Source: a virus. Taken from it: 41,132 nucleotides of DNA. This document shows, piece by piece, positions 13,455 through 21,225 of the stretch (positions within the stretch are counted from its first letter, which is position 1; every line of letters begins with the position of its first letter). A program made the position numbers and the translations under genes. The stretch lies in IMG/VR virus record IMGVR_UViG_3300025282_000084, positions 1 through 41,132 of that record; one strand, 5' to 3'. The notes beneath the pieces were generated by a model. That model did not search any database, was not told where the DNA came from, and saw nothing but the letters and a program-made list of their open reading frames with translations.

Positions 13455-13693
13455 TTCTCAATCCTTTTTCGAACGATCTGAGACAGTCGCCCCACATTAA
13501 GATACACCGCCCAAAGATTTATTGCAGTCAATACACCTACAAACAGAATGTGCGATATGTTATCGGCGCCATGCTTGAAGAGCGTCATCCCTACGTCCAT
13601 ACAAATAAAAGTGCAGAACGCACTAATCGCCAGCATTAATGTAGCGATACCCAGTTCGTGCTTGCTTGTTAATTTTTTTAATCTTTCCAACAT
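13451..13693 (-). CDS. Two-span membrane protein (80 aa)
   Basis: Hydrophobic spans at about residues 15-37 and 46-67 flanked by Lys/Arg-rich ends predict two membrane helices with both termini in the cytoplasm. GGAAGAC precedes the ATG. A CTATTTA motif lies 38 bases upstream. A holin-like role is possible but not supported by neighbours. Confidence 0.7.
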   Translation of the reverse strand: MLERLKKLTSKHELGIATLMLAISAFCTFICMDVGMTLFKHGADNISHILFVGVLTAINLWAVYLNVGRLSQIVRKRIEK

Positions 13694-13774
13694 TTTTGTC
13701 TTCCTCTTTCCTCTCGTGTTACCAAGTTAGTAAATAGATCTTAAATCTTTATATTTCTTCGCTGCACCAGCATA

Positions 13775-13984
13775 CTAAACCATATGTGTCTCCACGTACT
13801 CCCGAAGCAGAAAAAGATCTTCCCGATCCTCAAAAAGATCCGAATCGTATCCGAGTCGCAACTTTGTATCAATCACGTGAATTTCTTCTGAGATTTCTTT
13901 AAGAATTTTATATGTATCGCAAACCAAAAAATTATACACCGAATCTCTCCTATAAATTGTGTCGCATTTCCCGCAGAAGTACAT
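13775..13984 (-). CDS. Unknown small Cys-containing protein (69 aa)
   Basis: The N-terminus carries Y-F-C-G-K-C and a later single Cys, so a partial zinc knuckle is possible. The ATG at 13984 with GAAGAAT is chosen; an in-frame TTG four codons upstream is an alternative. It overlaps the end of the preceding gene by 35 bases. The middle is helical and acidic. Function unknown. Confidence 0.6.
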   Translation of the reverse strand: MYFCGKCDTIYRRDSVYNFLVCDTYKILKEISEEIHVIDTKLRLGYDSDLFEDREDLFLLREYVETHMV

Positions 13985-14171
13985 TGTATTCTTCAAGGTG
14001 AAAGTCTTTATCGATATCGTACACTACCGTGTAATGCCCCTCAATATAAAAATCGCATAAATCACGATAGCACACCCAAGCATCCTGATACCTCTTGAAG
14101 TCTTTTTGAAAAATTATGGAACTCAGTTCACAATATTGTGGGTGGTCCAAAACGACAGTAATCATATGCAT
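13950..14171 (-). CDS. Unknown small protein (73 aa)
   Basis: An aromatic-rich alpha/beta protein with a GGCAAGC-type site before the ATG; the ATG starts at the last base of the preceding stop. No motif or family recognised. Confidence 0.6.
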   Translation of the reverse strand: MHMITVVLDHPQYCELSSIIFQKDFKRYQDAWVCYRDLCDFYIEGHYTVVYDIDKDFHLEEYNVLLREMRHNL

Positions 14172-14395
14172 TAGCTTGCCTTTTTTGTAGATGTGCGAGT
14201 TTCCAAAAGATCTTTCGCTTTAGATATCATGTCGCTAAAATCTTCCATGGGCAGAACGCTTCTCTCAAATTCCCTCTTCTTTCTTGCGCGCAGAAGAAAA
14301 CAATGCTCCAACAACTCTCCTTCGGAAGAGAGTGGGCCCACAACAACTTCTGCATCGCTAACATACGCCACCATCATTTTAGTTTTCTTCGCCAT
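14171..14395 (-). CDS. Unknown small protein (74 aa)
   Basis: A strand-rich first half (M-M-V-A-Y-V-S-D-A-E-V-V-V-G) and a basic helical second half. It follows a GGGCGTAG stretch. It shares one base with the next start. No family recognised. Confidence 0.65.
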   Translation of the reverse strand: MAKKTKMMVAYVSDAEVVVGPLSSEGELLEHCFLLRARKKREFERSVLPMEDFSDMISKAKDLLETRTSTKKAS

Positions 14396-14465
14396 TTCTA
14401 CGCCCTACAAAAGAGTTTTTCACCAACAACAATCCACTTATTATCACCATCGCGTAACAATACAC
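14379..14465 (-). CDS. Doubtful 28-aa membrane peptide (GTG start)
   Basis: The 69-bp gap between two genes can encode a GTG-initiated peptide with one hydrophobic stretch and a charged tail that overlaps the next start. AGGAAAG lies twelve bases upstream, farther than usual. A second frame in the gap also looks partly protein-like, so the call is weak. Confidence 0.25.
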   Translation of the reverse strand: MYCYAMVIISGLLLVKNSFVGRRNGEEN

Positions 14466-14680
14466 TACAACAAATATCTTTCCTGGTTTCCTAAAAGCCA
14501 TCTTTGCGCCTCCACCCTTGTAGAGAATCCATCTAGCAATCCAAACACTCCGGTCCTCTCGTCTTCTTCAATTCTGCGAATGGTATATCTTTTATCTAGA
14601 TCAACCACCCTAGAGGTGATGAAATATTTTTGTTTATAAATACCCGACTCAATATCAATGCCTGCTATACTAAAATTCAT
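14465..14680 (-). CDS. Unknown small protein (71 aa)
   Basis: The gene begins two bases after the preceding stop with a weak AAGTATAG site. The sequence alternates strands and short helices. The C-terminal half, with F-S-T-R-V-E-A-Q-R-W-L-L, looks like a helical cap. No family recognised. Confidence 0.65.
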   Translation of the reverse strand: MNFSIAGIDIESGIYKQKYFITSRVVDLDKRYTIRRIEEDERTGVFGLLDGFSTRVEAQRWLLGNQERYLL

Positions 14681-14682
14681 CG

Positions 14683-15123
14683 CTATACTTCATTGGAGGT
14701 TTTCCAGCTGATTTCTATCCACCGATTATTGCGGCTATTGGATGACTGAATGTATACATCCGGCAGGCGAATCCTCAGTGCCTGAAGAGTGGGATTCAAA
14801 TAGTCTTGTCCAAGTTTGTTCATGTCATACACGAATTTCCACTCTCCTGCATCGGCAGACAAATATACCCACTCAGCAATATTAAGAGCGACATCTCGCG
14901 CTTTCGCTTCGATTTTAGCAAGTTCTTGCGGAGAGGAGGAAGCACTTAAATCTTTCTTTTTCAGAAGGGCGCTCCGCGTAAGAGATATGAGGTCTTCTTT
15001 AGATAAGGGCGTTAAACTATCTAAAGGATCGCCTTCATCAGGAATATCCTCTTCTTCCTGCTTTAAAAAAGTCTTTTCTTCTTCCGGCTCGATGTATATA
15101 TCAAATTCTGTAAAGTTTTCCAT
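14683..15123 (-). CDS. Unknown acidic protein (146 aa)
   Basis: The first 45 residues are highly acidic, the middle is a helix rich in Lys, Glu and Ala, and the C-terminal 60 residues have a Trp-rich fold. GAGGGTTG lies before the ATG. The acidic N-terminus may bind a basic partner. No family recognised. Confidence 0.7.
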   Translation of the reverse strand: MENFTEFDIYIEPEEEKTFLKQEEEDIPDEGDPLDSLTPLSKEDLISLTRSALLKKKDLSASSSPQELAKIEAKARDVALNIAEWVYLSADAGEWKFVYDMNKLGQDYLNPTLQALRIRLPDVYIQSSNSRNNRWIEISWKTSNEV

Positions 15124-15147
15124 TTTTTCAACCCTCGTTGTTTTTCC

Positions 15148-15420
15148 CTATTGGATATTTACTGTTATAAGCACCGCTCTCTTGGCGACTACTTCAAAAA
15201 GATAATCAGAAAAAAGTACCTCTTCCTCCATCTCCGATTGAGATTTCCACATCACCCAAGCGTCCATATAATCTTGTAAAATAGTAGAAGCTTCAGTGAA
15301 AGGTTTCACCCCTTCGTCTGACGCCTCCATCTCCGAAATCGCGGCCGCCAAAGCTCCCATGCTATGGTGGTTAAATATTCCCTCATCGAAGACAAACGAA
15401 CCTGATATGCTATCACTCAT
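15148..15420 (-). CDS. Unknown acidic helical protein (90 aa)
   Basis: GAGAGGAAG precedes the ATG at 15420, and a CTATTTA motif lies 22 bases upstream. The protein is acidic and helical with a hydrophobic C-terminal strand pair. It is the first gene after the VWA/metallopeptidase gene and may belong to the same transcript. No family recognised. Confidence 0.7.
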   Translation of the reverse strand: MSDSISGSFVFDEGIFNHHSMGALAAAISEMEASDEGVKPFTEASTILQDYMDAWVMWKSQSEMEEEVLFSDYLFEVVAKRAVLITVNIQ

Positions 15421-15450
15421 AACTCACTTCCTCTCTCTAGGTAAATAGTA

Positions 15451-16629
15451 TCACCGAAGAACTAAAACCCTCTCTTTTGTTTTGAAATATGGAGAAGACG
15501 ATCCTCCTCGATCTGTAATCCACACCCGCTGACACTTCGATGGCCCGGGCTTCGGCGCGTACATATCAGTAAGAATAATATGCCCATCAAACCCATGCTT
15601 GTTGACATAGCTTGTGGGGGCATCAAAATTAGTGCCACCGCGCAGCACCCTGTTGTGCTTTCGCTTCTCTCCTTTTTTCCAAACAAAAATCTCAGATTCA
15701 AAAACCTGATCGTCAAAAGGTATCACTACAAACTCCGCTATCTTTGCTAACTCTTCTAGTTCGGCAAAGAACGCACTCAACATTCCATCACTAACAGATC
15801 CAGATTGATCAATGCTAATAGCAATCCTCGCTTGCCTTTGAGACTTCTTCCCTGCGTGGATATAGGGGTACCTTCGGTTAATCTTCTTTATCGATGACTT
15901 CTTTGTGACCACCTGAGACGTTCTCACGAAGTATCTAAGCAACTTTCTCCAGTCAAGGGTACTGCCAGCAAGGAATTCCCTGATATGGTCTCTCACGCGA
16001 TGTGAGACGCTCCCCCACGACCCATCCTTGTCGCACTCTTGTGCCGCTTTTCGGGATATTTCCTTAAGTCTTTCTTTGGCAATCTCTTTAGTTTGTGCAT
16101 CCACCTCTCGCCAAGATTCGTGACTATCAAATTGACCTGAATCCTGCTTGGCACCATTCCCATCCCCGTCTCCATCTTTACCCTTCTCTTTTGGTTTTGA
16201 CTTCTGATCCTTCTTCAGACGCTCCAAATACCATTCAGATGCTTGGTGAAGGGGGTAATTAGCATAGTCTCCCTCTCCGGGAACGCAACACCCTTTTGGA
16301 AGTTCATCTAAAATAAATCCATTGATAGCGAGATCGGTCGCGATGTTCCATAGGGTGCTCATGCCATCGTGAGGCAGTCGTTCAGTTACGTGCTCGAATA
16401 CAAGATGATAAAATTCATGCTTCAAGACTCCAGACTTTTCTTTGTCAGTGAGACCGGCAAAATATTCAGGATTATAATATAGTTCAAAATATCCCGTATC
16501 CTTGCTTACCCCAACGCCTGCGGTTGGTACCACGTAACTCACCCTTTTGTCTACGCGCCGCGATAAGGCGGCGAAGAATGGTTCATCTTGCAGCAATCTA
16601 TAGATATGCTTGTTCAAATCAAACGACAT
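15451..16629 (-). CDS. DUF2201-type metallopeptidase/VWA-like protein
   Basis: Residues 71-75 are H-E-F-Y-H, the zinc-binding HExxH, with D99 (A-T-D-L-A-I-N) a likely third ligand. A low-complexity Lys/Gly/Asp linker follows near 140-165. The C-terminal domain is VWA-like: I-D-Q-S-G-S at 273-278 (D274, S276, S278), T333 and D355 form a MIDAS metal site. This architecture matches the DUF2201/COG3864 family of putative metal-dependent peptidases, usually paired with a MoxR AAA+ ATPase, which lies upstream at 17342-18430. A client-remodelling complex in the cytosol is inferred. Confidence 0.9.
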   Translation of the reverse strand: MSFDLNKHIYRLLQDEPFFAALSRRVDKRVSYVVPTAGVGVSKDTGYFELYYNPEYFAGLTDKEKSGVLKHEFYHLVFEHVTERLPHDGMSTLWNIATDLAINGFILDELPKGCCVPGEGDYANYPLHQASEWYLERLKKDQKSKPKEKGKDGDGDGNGAKQDSGQFDSHESWREVDAQTKEIAKERLKEISRKAAQECDKDGSWGSVSHRVRDHIREFLAGSTLDWRKLLRYFVRTSQVVTKKSSIKKINRRYPYIHAGKKSQRQARIAISIDQSGSVSDGMLSAFFAELEELAKIAEFVVIPFDDQVFESEIFVWKKGEKRKHNRVLRGGTNFDAPTSYVNKHGFDGHIILTDMYAPKPGPSKCQRVWITDRGGSSSPYFKTKERVLVLR

Positions 16630-16861
16630 TTCTTTTCTTCCTTTTCCTTTTTTCCTTGAATATTCTTATTCTCTTATCATTTGGACTTACCAAGCTTTCC
16701 TTATACCCGCGTGATCCGTCCAGCCACCAAATCTTATAATACAATTTTAAATAATGATTAATTTCATTTCCGGGTCCATAGTACCTGGAGCATACCAACC
16801 CCAGAAACCCAGTTTCAAGGTGTTCGACAAGATCACCTAACTTAAATTTATGCTGGCGCAT
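16619..16861 (-). CDS. SH3-like small protein (80 aa)
   Basis: The ATG at 16861, with a GAGAGAGTGG site, gives M-R-Q-H-K-F-K-L-G-D-L-V-E-H, then G-F-L-G-L-V and Y-K-I-W-W-L-D-G, the barrel pattern. It overlaps the genes on both sides and sits inside the MoxR-VWA block, so it may serve that module. The tail is very basic. Confidence 0.75.
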   Translation of the reverse strand: MRQHKFKLGDLVEHLETGFLGLVCSRYYGPGNEINHYLKLYYKIWWLDGSRGYKESLVSPNDKRIRIFKEKRKRKKRNVV

Positions 16862-17312
16862 CCCACTCTCTCTCGGATGCCCAATCAACATATGTCATGA
16901 TGCATTTGGCAGCACAGCTTTCATATGCTGCTTCGTCTATCTTCACGCCTAGTCCCTCAGCAAGTTCTTTACCATTCTTCCATGCTTCCATTTCCTCATC
17001 AATAACCTGAACCCTGTAGGCGTATGACTTGATCGGCTTGCCAGTGATATCTGACTTTGCTAGCAGTTGATATTTCCCATAGCGATATGCGCCATTAGAA
17101 CCAACTTCACGGTTCATGGCATGCCCAATCTCATGCAAGAGAGTGTAAAATTGGTTCTCATCAGTCTGGGATCCGTTTATGATAATTAGTCTGTCTTCCG
17201 GAAGATATCTGTCAACCTGACCTGTCGTAAAGACAACGGTAATCTGCTTCACCTCTTTCGCCCATTTCACAACCTTGCTCATGTACTTGCTATATTTACT
17301 CTTATAAGGCAT
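16848..17312 (-). CDS. HExxH zinc metallopeptidase (154 aa)
   Basis: L-L-H-E-I-G-H-A-M-N (H60, E61, H64) is the zinc-binding motif and D-E-E-M-E-A-W near residues 105-111 is a plausible third-ligand region, as in small ImmA/IrrE-like and related peptidases. The gene lies between the MoxR ATPase and the DUF2201-type gene. No signal peptide, so cytosolic. Substrate unknown; a role in cutting host regulators or maturing module proteins is inference. Confidence 0.8.
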   Translation of the reverse strand: MPYKSKYSKYMSKVVKWAKEVKQITVVFTTGQVDRYLPEDRLIIINGSQTDENQFYTLLHEIGHAMNREVGSNGAYRYGKYQLLAKSDITGKPIKSYAYRVQVIDEEMEAWKNGKELAEGLGVKIDEAAYESCAAKCIMTYVDWASEREWDAPA

Positions 17313-17341
17313 TTTTTTCAGCCATCCTTTCTCTTTGTGGT

Positions 17342-18430
17342 TTATTTATTTTCTTCTGGAATCTTCGCGACAAGTGCTACCAGGTGATCGCCAATTCTTT
17401 TTCCCTTTATTTCAGTACCATGAAACTTAAGAATATTTTCTTTCATCGATGATTTGCCCACAACAGCAAACAATTTCATCGCCATTTCGCCTGGCAACGA
17501 AACAAAGTATAGTGCTAAGTTAGTCAGTTGGTTCTCGGAAAGAAGAACGGTCTCAAAAACATTTGAAGCGTCCATTTTTTCGATCAAAGCGCCATGCTGA
17601 TTGATGTCAAACTCTGCGGTAAGATCAATCTTGCCCTCATCTAGGATGTCTTCCACCGTTACCAGTTTCTCATAGTTGGTAATAAAATCCCTAAAAGAGA
17701 TGGCGGCCTCAAACCCCACGAACCCCTGCGCCAGCGTGAAAAGAAGTAAACTATTTTTCTCCGCCAACGGTTCCTCCATTGTGGTGAGGGTGTCTGCGAG
17801 TCTCACCCAGGAACGACGGCTTGGATATACCTTTCCGGGTTCAAAATTCCCCTCAGAATGCTCCAGGTGATTTCTGTTTTGATTAATAAAGTCCCATATG
17901 GTGTGCTCCACCACATCTTTGGACCACGTAAGCCAATCCTCCACGGTTGGTTCAACATCGAAAACAGTATATCGATCTAACTCGGCGGGATCCATTTCCC
18001 CCACTTGATATTCTGATGAGTTTTCTCCGCCATTCACAGCGGCAACAACAACTGTATCCTCATGGAGAGTGTGTCCATTGATTTTTCGAGAATCAGTGAG
18101 TTCAAAAATTCCCTGTCGCACCTCTGGAGTTGCTCGATCAATCTCATCCAAGAACAACAACACCCCGCGATCACACGCTTCCTTGAACCAATCTGGCGGA
18201 TTCCACTTGGTGGAGTCACCTTCAACCGATGGCAACCCCATAAGGTCACCTTCGGTCATCTGAGACGCTCGACGCTCGATAACGCCATCTGTATAATCAA
18301 GTTCCTCCTCAATCTGATACACGATCTCAGATTTGCCGATTCCGTGCCTTCCTCTTAAGATTATAGGGTAGCGTGCATTCAAAATATGCGGCGCCGTCAA
18401 AAGAAATGTTTTAAAGTCAACTGATGCCAT
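17342..18430 (-). CDS. MoxR-type AAA+ ATPase
   Basis: Walker A G-R-H-G-I-G-K-S (27-34), Walker B L-L-F-L-D-E (91-96), sensor-1 A-V-N (131-133) and a candidate arginine finger R153 are all present, as in MoxR/RavA ATPases that partner VWA proteins. The C-terminal region is helical as in the family. AAAGGAAAAAC precedes the ATG. It leads a block with the 16848-17312 peptidase, a small SH3-like protein and the VWA/metallopeptidase. Likely drives ATP-dependent remodelling of a client. Confidence 0.9.
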   Translation of the reverse strand: MASVDFKTFLLTAPHILNARYPIILRGRHGIGKSEIVYQIEEELDYTDGVIERRASQMTEGDLMGLPSVEGDSTKWNPPDWFKEACDRGVLLFLDEIDRATPEVRQGIFELTDSRKINGHTLHEDTVVVAAVNGGENSSEYQVGEMDPAELDRYTVFDVEPTVEDWLTWSKDVVEHTIWDFINQNRNHLEHSEGNFEPGKVYPSRRSWVRLADTLTTMEEPLAEKNSLLLFTLAQGFVGFEAAISFRDFITNYEKLVTVEDILDEGKIDLTAEFDINQHGALIEKMDASNVFETVLLSENQLTNLALYFVSLPGEMAMKLFAVVGKSSMKENILKFHGTEIKGKRIGDHLVALVAKIPEENK

Positions 18431-18483
18431 CTGTTTTTCCTTTTTTGTTTGGAGTATTTGTTGAGGTTAAAAATTACATTTAT

Positions 18484-19134
18484 TTAGTCAATAGATCTAC
18501 ACTCTCGCTGTCCACCTAGCTGACTCAGATCAGCAAAATGCTCTTTCACTCCATACCATCCTTGCATGAAATCAAAAGGGCGATTCTTCGTTAGTTGCGC
18601 ATACGAAACACGCACCGGAGACGCTACTTTCCAATATCCTCCAGATGCACCAGCACCCAATTCTAAATATTGAGATTCAGACATCTTCTTTAGTTCGCCC
18701 CTATATTTAAACCTGTGACCATCGTCGCACCATTCTTTTTTCAGTTCGTGTTGCGGAAAACGGATCCTCCATCTTTTCCCTCTAATGTACCCATAAGAAC
18801 CACCCACTACAGAGTGTTCACCAAGAACGTGCACTTCAATCCATCTTTTCCCCGGTTTTCTGAAAAATAAGTCTTTCCAGCTAAATTGAGTAATGATTGC
18901 CAATGCTGTTGTCTTTTTCTTGCCGTTCTGCGTTTGAATATATTCTACAAGGGCGCCGGCACCGATTCCCTGTTCCTCTATGTCATCTTGAACGAGTTGC
19001 AAGTATGCCCTATTTATTTTTGCAAACTTAGCCCTATCGAGGGATAAATCGTTGCACGTCCTTCGGTCATGCCCCGTTTCAATACAATAAGAACATTTCC
19101 TCGCTTTTCTCTTCTTTTTGGGGAGATATTCCAT
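18484..19134 (-). CDS. CCHC zinc-knuckle protein (216 aa)
   Basis: A basic N-terminus leads to K-C-S-Y-C-I-E-T-G-H-D-R-R-T-C (C14, C17, H22, C27), a CCHC zinc knuckle that usually binds single-stranded nucleic acid. A beta-rich domain of 150 residues follows with several Trp. AAGG lies in the overlap with the previous gene. Function unknown; proteins of this form are common in large phages. Confidence 0.75.
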   Translation of the reverse strand: MEYLPKKKRKARKCSYCIETGHDRRTCNDLSLDRAKFAKINRAYLQLVQDDIEEQGIGAGALVEYIQTQNGKKKTTALAIITQFSWKDLFFRKPGKRWIEVHVLGEHSVVGGSYGYIRGKRWRIRFPQHELKKEWCDDGHRFKYRGELKKMSESQYLELGAGASGGYWKVASPVRVSYAQLTKNRPFDFMQGWYGVKEHFADLSQLGGQRECRSID

Positions 19135-19137
19135 TCT

Positions 19138-19410
19138 CTACGCCTTCCCTATGAGGTGATCCGTGAGTTGACTGCCAGATCTCATGCGAAGTAATTCAAA
19201 CAATGAGGAAAACTGAATCCACTGAGATCCTTTATCCGTCATTTTATCATAAGAGACAATAATCATATATTTCTCCGCATCATATACTGACATAAGATCG
19301 AGTATCGTTCCCCGATCCTCATCATCAACTTCCAATTCTTCTACCAAAATGGGTGCTGTTGCAAAAATGCTTTCTTCCCCTTCTTTTTGATAAATTTTTA
19401 CTAGAATCAT
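19138..19410 (-). CDS. Unknown acidic protein (90 aa)
   Basis: First gene after the promoter at 19447-19475. GAAAGG then GAAGGC precede the ATG. The sequence alternates strands and acidic helices. No family recognised. Confidence 0.7.
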   Translation of the reverse strand: MILVKIYQKEGEESIFATAPILVEELEVDDEDRGTILDLMSVYDAEKYMIIVSYDKMTDKGSQWIQFSSLFELLRMRSGSQLTDHLIGKA

Positions 19411-19446
19411 GCCTTCATACCTTTCTTCAATTTAGTTCCGTTCCTT

Positions 19447-19475
19447 ATTATCGCACAGATCACATTAGATGTCAA
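19447..19475 (-). promoter_or_regulatory. Sigma70-type promoter inside the end of the 19465-19908 gene
   Basis: TTGACA at 19470-19475, a 17-base spacer ending GTGATCTGTGC, and GATAAT at 19447-19452. AAAGC lies just upstream. The -35 overlaps the last codons of the preceding gene. It should drive 19138-19410, the zinc-knuckle gene and perhaps MoxR. Confidence 0.85.
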
Positions 19476-19908
19476 GCTTTATCTTCGGGATCTCATAAGT
19501 CACCGGTTTTGGTACACTTTTTTCCGGATCTTTCGCAGATCTCCGTAAGGCACTGTTTTTGTTGGGTTTCTTATAAGACCGTGATTTTGCTGTCCTTTTC
19601 GAGGGTGTTTTTGCGGAATCACGTAAAGCGCTGATTTTGTTGCACTCTTCGATTTTCTTCTTTAATTCTAGGGAGATAGACTTATTCTCCCCCTCTAGGG
19701 CCGCAATGCGATCCCTCTGATATGAGATTAGATCTTCCAATTCGCCGATTTCTCTTTTCGATTTGCCTAATTCTTGAAACAAATCTTCAATCCGCTTCTC
19801 TCTCTCTTGGATAATCTGGGCTAACTGCGCTGGGACTCCTTCCGCGTTTTTCTTATTTAATCCATCCGCTACTTGTTGCGCGACGGGGATGTATTTTTGT
19901 AATGGCAT
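19465..19908 (-). CDS. Coiled-coil protein with Lys-rich repeat tail (147 aa)
   Basis: A long coiled coil covers roughly residues 30-90. It is followed by two related segments of the type K-x-S-A-L-R-x-S-A-K near residues 92-100 and 118-126, which show a short internal duplication, and a basic Pro-rich tail. AGGAGAAAAA precedes the ATG. The C-terminal codons also carry a promoter for the next gene. Function unknown; a scaffold or DNA-binding role is a guess. Confidence 0.7.
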   Translation of the reverse strand: MPLQKYIPVAQQVADGLNKKNAEGVPAQLAQIIQEREKRIEDLFQELGKSKREIGELEDLISYQRDRIAALEGENKSISLELKKKIEECNKISALRDSAKTPSKRTAKSRSYKKPNKNSALRRSAKDPEKSVPKPVTYEIPKIKLDI

Positions 19909-20094
19909 TTATTTTTCTCCTCTTCTTATGCTTTCACAAATCTTATGGTGGTGCTTTTCGCAAACAAACTTTCTATCTTTGGTTTGCCATTTCCACTCGC
20001 TAAAACAATACTCACATTTCTTACTAAAATCAATATCAATCCCGCGAAGCAAAAAGAGCGCAACTCGTTTGCGAACCTCTATGAGTAATTTCAT
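19909..20094 (-). CDS. Small zinc-binding protein (61 aa)
   Basis: C27-x2-C30 and C45-x2-H48 with nearby His residues suggest one zinc site. The ATG at 20094 begins two bases after the previous stop with a weak site. The N-terminus is a basic helix. Function unknown. Confidence 0.7.
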   Translation of the reverse strand: MKLLIEVRKRVALFLLRGIDIDFSKKCEYCFSEWKWQTKDRKFVCEKHHHKICESIRRGEK

Positions 20095-20095
20095 T

Positions 20096-20362
20096 TCAAA
20101 ACCCTGGACTAACCTGGGTGGCGTAATATAAAAGTGCTCCTCCATATAAAATAATTGCGACCCACTCTCTCTTCATCTGCTTAAAGAGCAATCCATAACT
20201 TCTCACAACCAGCATCCATGCTAGTGAATACTTTACAATATTGTGATCCGAAACAAACAAAGACGCAATAAGCATCACAAAAGAAAAGAATACTATTACC
20301 GAGTACGCCCCTCCAAGTGCCTCAACTTCATCTTTGTTCTCATTTTTTTTCTCGTCAGACAT
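20096..20362 (-). CDS. Three-span membrane protein (88 aa)
   Basis: An acidic cytosolic start is followed by hydrophobic segments at about residues 18-38, 45-60 and 68-83. AAAAGGAG precedes the ATG. It sits immediately downstream of the VanY-type endolysin gene, so it is a reasonable holin candidate by position and topology; that is inference only. Confidence 0.75.
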   Translation of the reverse strand: MSDEKKNENKDEVEALGGAYSVIVFFSFVMLIASLFVSDHNIVKYSLAWMLVVRSYGLLFKQMKREWVAIILYGGALLYYATQVSPGF

Positions 20363-20373
20363 ATTTTCTCCTT

Positions 20374-20913
20374 TTAAATATAATTACCCTTATTATTTTT
20401 TGTTTGCGGTCTTTTCTTTTTCTTGACAATTCCATCCTTGATGAATGTCCAATGCCAAAGTTCTTCTTCTACATCATTATAAAATCCATACTTCCTTGCA
20501 TTCCTCACCATCCACCAATACAATATTGTTCTATACTTCTTACCGCCAATTGTCTTGGTGGTGCCGCAAATATCAATCGACATTCCTTGCTGGTGGGTAC
20601 TCCATCCTGGTTTCGCAGCGAAATCTCCCTTCCTTCTTTTTAAACGAAATTGCTGCCGGTAAGTACGATACGCACTTGTGACTCTTAGATAGAATCCATC
20701 TTGGGCGGCCGCAGTTGTCATCTCCCTAAACCTTTCGGCGGCAGTAGATGAAAGAGAAAGAGAATCTCCGCCAGAGTCTTTCTGGTGTATTGACGATACA
20801 TACAGAAAGTAGGGTTTCCCATGCTTGTATCCCTTTACTCCACTTTGCGGCAAATCGCCGCTTCCCCCATTTCCCAAAACAGACAAAACAAATAAGATGT
20901 TAGAAACTAACAT
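20374..20913 (-). CDS. VanY-type D-Ala-D-Ala carboxypeptidase, probable endolysin
   Basis: An N-terminal hydrophobic segment suggests export or a signal anchor. The catalytic signature is S-T-H-Q-Q-G-M-S-I-D-I (H107, D114) with the later L-W-H-W (H154) and E151, the Zn and catalytic residues of LAS-type VanY/endolysin peptidases; Y-R-T-Y-R near 82-86 is also typical. The enzyme would cut peptidoglycan stem peptides in the periplasm. AAAGGATT precedes the ATG. The adjacent membrane protein may be its holin. Confidence 0.9.
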   Translation of the reverse strand: MLVSNILFVLSVLGNGGSGDLPQSGVKGYKHGKPYFLYVSSIHQKDSGGDSLSLSSTAAERFREMTTAAAQDGFYLRVTSAYRTYRQQFRLKRRKGDFAAKPGWSTHQQGMSIDICGTTKTIGGKKYRTILYWWMVRNARKYGFYNDVEEELWHWTFIKDGIVKKKKRPQTKNNKGNYI

Positions 20914-21212
20914 TAATTAATCCTTTCTTGCAGTAAAGCAATATCTTGCTTATCCATCCACATCCGCTTATTTTCTCCAACCCACAATACAAATATCTTG
21001 GGAACCGATGCGGGATCTCGTTGGTTTATAAAGCATGTGATCCCGAGATCTCTAAAATCACAAATGTCAAAACTCCTGAATGTTGTTAACAAAACAATTC
21101 CAATTCCCGCTTCCAGTGCAGGATCATTTCTGAAGTATACCACATCCCCTATGCGGATGTCAAGCTCTTTCTTTGCTTTTCTCTCTAACGGATTACCAAC
21201 ACTCGCCATCAT
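20913..21212 (-). CDS. SH3-like protein (99 aa)
   Basis: The pattern L-D-I-R-I-G-D-V-V-Y-F, then G-I-G-I-V-L-L and I-F-V-L-W-V-G-E-N is the barrel type repeated in this window. The ATG at 21212 has no ribosome site and a CTATTTA motif ends only six bases upstream, so a leaderless transcript is possible. It ends one base into the endolysin start. Confidence 0.65.
   Translation of the reverse strand: MMASVGNPLERKAKKELDIRIGDVVYFRNDPALEAGIGIVLLTTFRSFDICDFRDLGITCFINQRDPASVPKIFVLWVGENKRMWMDKQDIALLQERIN
21134..21163 (-). promoter_or_regulatory. Possible promoter inside the 20913-21212 gene
   Basis: AGCTTGACA with -35 at 21158-21163 and TATACT at 21134-21139, separated by 18 bases rather than 17. 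It lies within coding sequence and could drive the endolysin gene separately. The match to the module seen elsewhere makes it worth keeping; a chance match within codons cannot be excluded. Confidence 0.5.
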
Positions 21213-21225
21213 ACTAGTAAATAGT

